A DNA stretch of 64,000 bases, from positions 1,364,001 through 1,428,000 of the forward strand of contig JAGSPU010001569.1 of NCBI GenBank assembly GCA_019321725.1, read 5' to 3'. This DNA is from Paulownia fortunei (Eukaryota; Streptophyta; Magnoliopsida; Lamiales; Paulowniaceae). The translations under genes were made by a program, and so were the position numbers. Positions 55,010-64,000 of this stretch are shown here, one piece after another (the first letter of the stretch is position 1; the number at the start of each line of letters is the position of its first letter). Below the pieces are notes generated by a model, which saw only the letters and a list, made by a program, of their open reading frames with translations, was not told where the DNA came from and ran no database searches.

Positions 55010-57590
55010 TATATATATATAATATTTCATGTTACATGGATAATAATATTTTACAAGCTCTTACATTTTGTAAAATATTTTAGCTCCAAAAAAATATTAC
55101 ATCTTATTTTCAAAATAAGCTTTTAAAGTGTTTGAATAAAATAAAATAATGAATCTTATAAAATATTAATAATGATATTTTTGAAATTCACATGATCAGA
55201 ACTAAATGAGAATGTTAAAATCTTTATAATAAATAAAAAATTATTTACTTTTTTAAAGAAATTTTTTAAAATCTTAATATCTTACTTTAAGAGTTTATGG
55301 GCTCCTTCCAAAAAAATTTAACTAAATATTGTAGGATATTATATAAACTCTCAAACATCTTAAAAATATTTTAAAAAATTTATAAATTATGTAATTCACG
55401 TGGTCAAAATTAAGTGAGTTTGTTAAAATCATAAACATAAATAAGAAATTCTTTATTTTTTGAAGAAAAAACTTATTTAAATCTTAACATCTTATTTTGG
55501 GTATTTTGGGAGGTTATGAACTCACTCTCGAAAACGTTTAACTAAATACTGTAAACATCTTATAAATTATCAGACATCTTATAAATTATTTTAAAAAATT
55601 TATAAATTTACTCAAATACCGACTAGTCAACATCCTCTAAGTAAGAGAATTAAATCTTCTACTTGACTATATATACTAAATAACTGCTTAGGGCCCTTCA
55701 TGTATTATCAAGCATAATGGCATGAAAAATAAATTGTAATTGTTCCAACTTTCAAGCTAAAATATTCTAGTATCATATTAAAACACTATAAGACAAGGGA
55801 GGTGTTCAATGTTACCACCTCTTTATATTATAGAAAGGATAAACCAAATATTAGTTGAGTATAGGTTTATATGGTGAGGGTGCATGATTTATACTTTAAT
55901 TGATGAATCTTTGAATTTGCGAGCCCAGCCTAAATTTTGAGTTTTAGCTCAAACTAATAATCACAGTTTAACCTCTTGGTCAATAATAAACTAATTTTTG
56001 CCTAGCAAACTGTAAGACTAACCTAAAAGTAGGTGGGACGATTCAATCAATTTCAATGAGCCAGTACTTATTGTACGTAGGCATCAATCTCTAGATAATT
56101 ATCCCAAAAAGCTTTGAAGATTCAAATTAGTTTAGAATAAATTGCCGTCTGCTTAATACATGCTCAAACAGGAATAATGTTTCTGCATTATTATATTCTA
56201 ACAACGGTTATAATACATTCACACTAATACCCCCCCTATTAGTGATGTTTTCCACCCTCTAAAATTTTTTAGGCCCAGAATTTGATGATTTCAGCCAAAA
56301 TAAAATAAAATGAAAATTTTCCAATTATAACCCTACATATTTAGTCGACCCAATTTTGCGGATAAAAATACCCCTTTTGCCCTATTCGTGTGCTCTGCAC
56401 GTCTATCGGCCTCAATGTTATTAACATATAATTAAAGGGGTGTTAATGTAATATAACTATCAAAAAAATTATTTTCAAATAAATTAAAATTAATAAGTAA
56501 ACTTTTTCTTTTTTCTTTTCTTTGTTTTTTCCCTTTTCCCCCTTTTATTCTTTTTCTTTTCCTATTTTTTTTTTCTTCTTCCTCCTTATTCCACAACCCA
56601 ATCAACCACTGCCACCGCAGTGCCCCCGTTTATGTGTGTTCGTGTGTCCGTGCGTGTATCTTTGGTTATGTGCGTGTTTTTTGGTTCTGTGTGTGTACGT
56701 GTATATTATATTTTGACCTCACAATAATTTACTTTTTGAATGTTTCTATTTTCTTTTTTTTTTTTGCCTGTATAAATATCATGTTGCTCTTTTCAATCAC
56801 CTTTTGGGTGGAGATAAACCCTGACAGAGGATGTTAATGTAATTTTGAAAATAGATGTGTTTTTGATAACATGACTAAATCTCAAGAGTGTCTATGTAAT
56901 TATCTTTTTTTTTTTAATCATAGTTCATAATTGTATACTCTAGTGACATTTGTGTGTTTTCTAAGATGCTGTTTATTTTTGAGTTTAGAAGCAGTGTCTA
57001 GCTGAGTTTCAAGAATTTGATATTCAAAAGATTAAATAATTTTACTTTATACAAAAAATTTAAGATACAGAAAACCAACTACATAAAAACTTCTTAAAAA
57101 CATAAATGAAGTGCATATAATAAACTACTAAATATCCAATTTTCAAATCCTAGATCGATTATTGGAATCAATATATTGTAAAAACTTTTCTTGCAATATT
57201 ATTATATTTGCCGGTTTATTTAATCAAATGATAAAACAAACATATTTGTTTCCAACATTTGTTGTGTCAGCATTCATCAGAATTTTTTTAAAAAAAAGGG
57301 TCAAAGAAAGACTTGTTGTGTAAGCGTATGGCGTGACTTAGTAATCAAGAATAACAATTTCAATCAAATTTTATAAGTAATATCTTAAAATCTTCGTCTA
57401 AGCAATATTGTCTCCACATGATATGAAATTGAAGCCAGCAAGCGCATTGAAAAGTGGTGTAAACACGTAAAATATAAATTAATACAAAGAGTCCAAGACA
57501 GTCAATTTGAGAAGTTGAGTGTTTCTAAATGCTGTTGTTGACCAAGGAAGATTTCATTCTATTATAAATCTAACACGTCCTCGTTAACAT
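55010..57590. other. Intergenic, transposon-rich, AT-rich
   Basis: No gene seen. Repeated phrases such as 'cttataaattattttaaaaaatttata' occur at 55080-55620. At 56215-56860 sequences such as 'acattcacactaatacccccc' and 'ggtgttaatgtaatataact' look like the borders of a dispersed element. The 56522-56837 reading frames come from a TTTTC-rich and TGTGTG-rich tract. Confidence 0.45.
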
Positions 57591-57592
57591 AA

Positions 57593-58950
57593 TTTTTTTT
57601 TAGGGTAAACATTTTACCTTCTTCGACTATTAATTTTGTATCAATTACCCTTTCTATTAATAAAAATTTCAACTATTCCCCTAAAATAATAAAATTTATA
57701 TTGATAGACAAAAATAATTTTTAAGTTAAATAAAAAGTTAAATTTATTTTGCCCCCTTTCTTTTAAACTTTATAGTATTTTGCCTTCTCTACAATTAAAT
57801 ATTAATTATTTGATACCATATTTTATTCTACACTAACTTTATTAAATAAATTAACCTTTAATTAAATCTAAAATAAATAAATAATAAAAATATAATTTCA
57901 ATATTATAGAGACGACAAATTAAAGTTTTAAAAGAATATGTCACATAAATTTATATTACTACCATTTTATAAAAGTGTTTTATTAAGTAAATGTTATAAT
58001 TTAGAATTAATTAGTTGATATCATAAAAGTATAAATATTTTTATTATGTAAGATGTGCATACGTAGGTCAAACATATTAACTAATCTAACTTCAATATGT
58101 GGTTTTTTATTTGTGAAAGAAAAATAAATATTAAAAAATAAAAAAAAAAATATACGGTATACTTTACTCTCTTGACAATCAAATATCAATTGATTTGACT
58201 CCAAATTTTATTCAATACTAATTTTATTAAATAAATTAACCTTCAATTAAATAGAAATTAAAAATAGAAAAATATAATTTTATTAATATAGAGAAGACAC
58301 ATTAAGTTTAAATAAATTATCTCACATAAATTTATATTACTAATATCTTATATATATTGTTTTAGATAGCATCTCATTTTTCTTTTATATTTTCACTCAA
58401 AATTTCTTAATTTTTAATATACTTCATGAGATTTTTTATTTTTAATTTTCTAATTTTAATTTTTCTTTCATAAAAAATAAACACACATTTAAATTAGATT
58501 TGTTAATATATTTGACTTACAAATGTCCACCTTACATAATAGAATTATTTATACCATTAAATATTATCAACTAATTTGATTCTAAAATTTAATTCTTACT
58601 CTTTAAAGAAATATATAAATGAATAGTAGTTGTATAAATATATGTGATATAAATGTAATGTGTCTTATTATATTTTTCTACTTATTTATTTTAGATTTAA
58701 TTGAAGGTTAATTTATTTAATAAAGTTAGTGTTAAATAAAATATGAGATCAAATAATTAATATTTAATTTTAGAGGGGCAAAATACTATATAGTTTTTAG
58801 GGACAAAATGAATTTAACTTAGAAGTATTTTTATCCATCAATATAATTTTTATTGTTTTAGGTGGATATTTAAAGATTTTGTTAGTAGATGGGGTAATTG
58901 ATGTAAAATCAATAATACAAGGAGTAAAGTGTATTTAACCTTTTTTTTTA
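57593..58950. mobile_element. Long-inverted-repeat DNA element (foldback or MULE-type MITE)
   Basis: About 57595-57910 is the reverse complement, with moderate divergence, of about 58640-58945. Shared phrases are 'aagttaaat', 'agtattttgcc', 'aattaaatattaattatttgat' and 'actttattaaataaattaacctt'. TAACATAA flanks both sides (57587-57594 and about 58952-58959), a plausible 8-9 base target duplication. The middle holds another partial copy, 58165-58345, in direct orientation with the left arm. No transposase is encoded. Confidence 0.75.
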
Positions 58951-58959
58951 AATAACATA

Positions 58960-61900
58960 AACACATCGAGATAATTTGAATGCATATATAGCATTTCATT
59001 TATAATTCCTATATAGGTTTTCTAATAATAACTATGGGCTTCTCATCATCAATAAGATTTAAGTCCAAGTTAGATAGAATTAACGAACATAGTTAATTCT
59101 GAACACACTAAATATTAAATATTTTTTTCTTTTTTAAATAATTGAAGACACTAAATATTAAATATATTTTTTTTAATTAAAATATTTATTTTTTTATAAG
59201 AAATAGTCAATATATATGGTCCTAGGACTTGAATTCAAATTCCGCCACAACTCAAATTTGAATTATTCCAGAAGCATGACTTTTAAAGTAATAATATCAT
59301 ATCCTCACATGAAAGGCCGTCTGAGGCATGTTAAACACGTAATGAATTTCTCTGATAACAATTTAAATATTTACAAAAAATAGCCATTCATTTTTATTGT
59401 TTTTAAAAAAGGCTCAAGTGCCATGTTTTAGCAAATTTAAACCTACTTGTGATCATGATTTCAGGCTAATTAGAAATATATCATGTATATTGAAAAGAGA
59501 TAATCATTCAACAAATAGAGATTCATGTATATAATGTGTTATCAAAATTAAATCTACTCACCATGGGGATTTCAAATTAGATATATAAATTAACCATACC
59601 AGTCAAGATTAGTCGTCAATTACACGCAAATCCAAAAATATAAGACGCAATAGGGACGCCTAACTTTCTGCATACACAAAGCTTATAAGTGTAATTCTTG
59701 TCCTCAATTATAATACTATGTATAAGATTTGTCTCTTTAAGACATTCCTACTTAATACGCATGTCTTCATTCTCAACTTGTGAAAATTAAAAATGAATGG
59801 ACCCACGTCAAAAAAACCAAAAAAAAAATTCCTTTTTTCCCCAAATAATCTGAGACACTTAGTCTGAAAGATAGACAAAAAAGGACAGATGGAAAACATA
59901 TATGAAAAGACGGTATTAACATCAATAATAATTTATTGTGACTTGGAATTTAAATTTAAGAAAATCTTAACATGGGGTAGTCATGAAGGATATGAATTTT
60001 GTATGAGGTGACACTGGTTGATTTAGATGTTTATATATTGAAAAATTATCCTATAAACGCTTATAGTCCTCCACAATTAAATATAAGATCGTAATATTAA
60101 TCTTGTTTTCTTTAATGAATAGACGATTTAGTTATTATTATACAAGCTATCATTGTACCTCTTTGAAAAAAAAAATTATTAAACCTCGATTGGAAACAGT
60201 AAAATAACTACTTAGACCAGCTTATCAGTTGGTACAACTTAATTATTCTCACTAACCATCGTCAGCATCGAAAAATTGTAAGAAATTGGAAGAAATTTGT
60301 CGGTAAATAGTGAGCATAGAATAATGCTTGTTCTTATTGAATATTTTAGTAATGGTGAAGACAAATTTAGGTGAAACAGATCAATTATCATACATTTAAA
60401 TTAATTGATCGAGCTTGAATATTTTAAGCAACTAATGAAGAGTTTTCACTTGTATTTTCAGCACCTTGAAAAACAAGAATGCATTTAAGAAGGTATATTT
60501 TTAAGTAATTACTAATCAATGGCAAAAAGATACAGGCATCTATGGTGGGCTGGGGTGGGGGTGCTTCCAACAGGCACTGAAATAGTAGGGATATAGGTGT
60601 TGAATTGTGGGAAATTGGTATTAAAATTTGGATTTTGACCTAATTTAATTAATAATTTAAGTTGATTTTATTTAATACAAATATAAATAATTTAATTATA
60701 CGTAATCTACATTGTATGTAGATAATTTAGTATATTTATTTTTTTTAAATTAATTTTAAGTTAATAAAAAATTAATACATAAAATGGAGTGCTTAAAATA
60801 TTTAATTGTTGAATAAGAAAAATGAGAAGGTGAAAAGTATCTATCTCAAGTTGAAAAATGTGTAAAAGTTAGACCAATTTATTAAGTTCAAGTTGAAGAC
60901 TTGATATTAGACTCTAAATGGTACTAATAGTCTTTGAAATGGGAAGATCAACATCTTTGGACCAAAGCCCACATGTGCCTCTCCAACTGGTCTAGTTGGG
61001 ATCAAACCTACAATTCTTCAATTCAGTAAAATATGACACGATAACTCCCCTTATCATATTCTATATTAAAACTTGATATTTGACCCGACAACCCTTCTTA
61101 TCACTTGCGATAGGAATGTGTTTAAACCTATTCGTGCAGTTGGTCTGGCTGGGCCAAAATCTACATCCCCACATGTGTATGCGTAACTGGTCTGGTTGGA
61201 TCTAGCTTGATCCATCCGGTATACATTCTTTTTATATAAAATAAATTAATAATTATTCTAAAATTTTAATTTATTTCCTTCCAATCCGAGCGTGACGAGT
61301 GAAAAATTTTAGGCTATAAGAAATCAGTTGACAAGGTGAAAAGGTGTTCAATCAGCGCCAACTAATACTTGTTCAACAATGTTGTCTACCTAATCAGCGT
61401 CAGACGAATATGATTGTCTAGTAAGCACCAAGTGTCTATCCAGTCATTACATTTTGCAAGAGTTGTGTATACCGCTCACAATCTTTTAACAATTATAAAC
61501 AAACCTCCATGACATTCCAATTTTCTCAAATCCTTCTTCACTTCCTTACTTTGAAGTTTCATAAGAGAATTCTAAAACATCTCTTGTTCGTTATTCTTGT
61601 GATTTGTAACGCTACTATTACAAGAAATTAGTCTTTGTATCTTGGTAGATAATTGTCAAATTTAATAAGCATTGAATATAACGCAATTTCGCTTTAAAGA
61701 TAAAGTACAACTATTGTCTTGGTTATAAACCATAAGTTGTTATTTTGTCCAAATTAGTTCAATCACTTAATATTACACCTACTCATTATTCTTGCAAGAA
61801 CTACATTTAAATTTATTGAATAATCATTACATCTAAAAAATCACAGAATAAAGACAATTAAAATATCCCGTGTTCAAATTTTACCATCAATTATTTATAA

Positions 61901-64000
61901 AAAAAAGTATTCCATATAATAATAAATCCTACCAACAAACCATGGTCGCACGTAAAATTCTATAACCAAATCCAAATGGATTAGGGTTGATGATTGGCAT
62001 CCCTAATCTAGCACTGGCATTGCATCATCTTCTAAGTGACAAGTTCAATATATGTTGATGTATACGCATGGAGGTTGATAAGTATGAAGGGAGCATGCAT
62101 AAAAGTTGCACAACTAACAGAAGGGAGTATCGGTTGAATTTTATGATCTGAATCTGACTGAACAAATCAATGCAAATGAATGAGGAAAGAATAGTAAATA
62201 TAATCATTAAGTTATTTTGTATAGGGCATGGGTTAGATTTTGGACGAACTCATAAAGTCTAAAAATAATAAGACCAACTGAATTCATATCAACATAAATG
62301 GAAAAGTTGCCATGGAGATTTCGTGGGGTTAAAAATTTGTGATTGTTTCACACTTTTTAATGAACTATACAAATTACAAAATAAATATAATTACACATAC
62401 TTTGTAATCAATTGAATGCGAATAAATTAAGTGCGAAAGTAGAAATTTCCGAACGATAAACTATATAATATCCTCAAAATAATATCTCCCAAATGAAGGC
62501 CCAAAACACAGAGAAAAGATACAATACCACATTAGGCCCAAAACTGTAGGTAAGCCCAAAACAAAGCCTAGCGCAGTGAAAGTGAAAAGGCTACTCACTG
62601 GATTACAAATCTAAATCCACAATATTAATTCACTGTGGACCGAAACCCAATCTCCTTGTCACGGACAAAAGTGGGCTACAACCGTATAACGTTGAAAATA
62701 CTTGCATACAAAAAAATGTTTTTCTTTTCCATTTTGTTTTTTTTTTATTAAAATAAAACACATTCTTTTTCATTTTGCCCTGTTTAGTGCCCAGCACACT
62801 CGCCTAATTGCTTAAGCTAGCAATGTTTTTCCTGTTAAACTAATAGAGATGATAAGACGTAGATTAGTTGCAGTTTAATGGCTGTTGGCCCTTGATGCTT
62901 TAATTAAATGTCTCTAAGGTCACCTCAATGTTAGTAAAATTACACTTATTAAATCTTGATTATGTCATTGATGCTAAAAGTTTAGAAAGCTTCATAAAAT
63001 GAAATAGAAGCATTCAAATTGTGTTTCTTATCCGTTTTATTTATTTTGATCTTAATTTAATTTTTACGGTGGTTCCAAAAAAATGAAGTTCTACATAAAA
63101 AAAAGGGTATTCATAAAAAATTATTTGAAAAGAAATGGTATTGGACAACGTTAACAACTTTTTTCTTAGGAAAATCAACTGCTTCACACCCAAAATAAAA
63201 AGAAGAAAGGTAAATTTTGAGATAAAAGTCTTTCTTTCGTTGAAAGAGGTGGTTCTATTTCGTCGGATAATTGTGGAAGAATTTGCAAGTTGATAAAACC
63301 CCCGATGGTTGAATTTTCCATCTCCAAGGAAAAACACTATAACCTCCTTCAGAAAAATTTCCAATTCTCCTTTTTGGTGCTTTAACTCTTACATAAATTT
63401 TTTGCTTGGACAATTTAAGAGTGTCTATTTTTATTTTTTATTTTTAATTATATTAATGAGGAAATTTAACGATTTAGTTAAAACTTGAATTACAAATTCA
63501 AGTACTCCTCGTATTGGACAAAAAAGTAAAAAAAATAAAAAATAGAAAAAGACGAAGGGCCGAAGAATCATAACGAAGGCACCAAAAACAAATAGATGGG
63601 CTATTGTTCATTTATCCATCAAGTACATATTTAAATACTCGTGGATAATAATTATGCTGCAACTTGTATCGCACATACATAATTAAGAAGAAAAATGTTA
63701 TAAGATACATGTTTCTTGCTTTGGTTTTATCTACATTTCTGACCTTTATTCTTGAACTATTCTAGTATGTCACAACTATTAAACGAGTAAAGAGAATGAC
63801 TTAAGTAATAAAATACTCTACTAGATTATCTGACCTACTCCTTACTTTTAAATTTAATTAGATTAATACATGTCTAGAATAAATTTAAGAGAACGGAGTA
63901 ACTTATTCTTGGTTTTGATTTACTAATGTATAAGTGAAATAATGACAACGTCTGCAAATTTTGATTTATAAAATTATTCTAGTCAACCATAAAAAATAAA
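58960..64000. other. Intergenic to the window end
   Basis: No gene recognised. Two related patches at 60960-61002 and 61158-61202 share 'cccacatgtg' and 'aactggtct(a/g)gttgg'. The 63041-63364 minus-strand frame is open but unlike any family I know. The remainder is AT-rich. Confidence 0.5.

Noticed and set aside
60960..61202. Possible tRNA or SINE from the TGGTCTAGTTGG A-box-like phrase
   Set aside because: No B-box at the right spacing and no cloverleaf could be drawn.
63041..63364. 107-residue minus-strand reading frame
   Set aside because: No recognised domain; it ends in AT-rich low-complexity sequence.

Overview
This looks like a nuclear chromosome segment from a eudicot plant. The reasons are interrupted genes with GT/AG introns, very AT-rich intergenic DNA full of transposon relics, a plastid-targeted Rubisco activase, L-type lectin receptor kinases, SUPERMAN-family zinc fingers and a potato-type inhibitor I. 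I cannot name the species from the sequence alone. All calls are by eye; no database was searched.

Gene-bearing half (1-52.6 kb): a D-type cyclin of the CYCD7 type (200-1742, -); a GID4-like receptor of the CTLH/GID ubiquitin ligase (4230-6652, -); an L-type lectin receptor kinase (7606-9606, -); a potato inhibitor I protein (13837-14448, +); a second lectin receptor kinase (18317-20422, -) with broken kinase relics beside it (21275-22314, -); Rubisco activase with alpha and beta ends (28660-31147, -); a DUF3475/DUF668 protein (34358-35783, -); a DUF604 fringe-like glycosyltransferase (38127-40699, -); and two single C2H2 zinc-finger repressors with C-terminal EAR motifs (45206-45757 and 51603-52507, both -). 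Ten of the eleven recognisable intact or relic loci are on the minus strand. The genes have unrelated functions, so this is ordinary plant gene order plus one local lectin-kinase cluster.

Gene-poor part (about 52.6-64 kb, plus 22-28 kb and 41-45 kb): AT-rich DNA with microsatellites and mobile-element remains. These include a small LTR element with a tRNA-Met-type primer site (54246-55003), a 1.35 kb long-terminal-inverted-repeat element (about 57593-58950), and SINE- and LINE-like scraps. The most unusual locus is at 24.4-27.1 kb. A cluster of perfect heat-shock-element pentamers and a TATA box face into a 2.3 kb inverted repeat whose two arms each carry decayed exons of a HAD-type pyrimidine 5'-nucleotidase gene.

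A caution for every reader: seven of the ten genes contain single-base frameshifts (18 in total by my count), mostly in short homopolymers, while all motifs stay intact once the frame is followed across. I read these mainly as residual assembly indels. The gene coordinates below therefore span the frameshifts.
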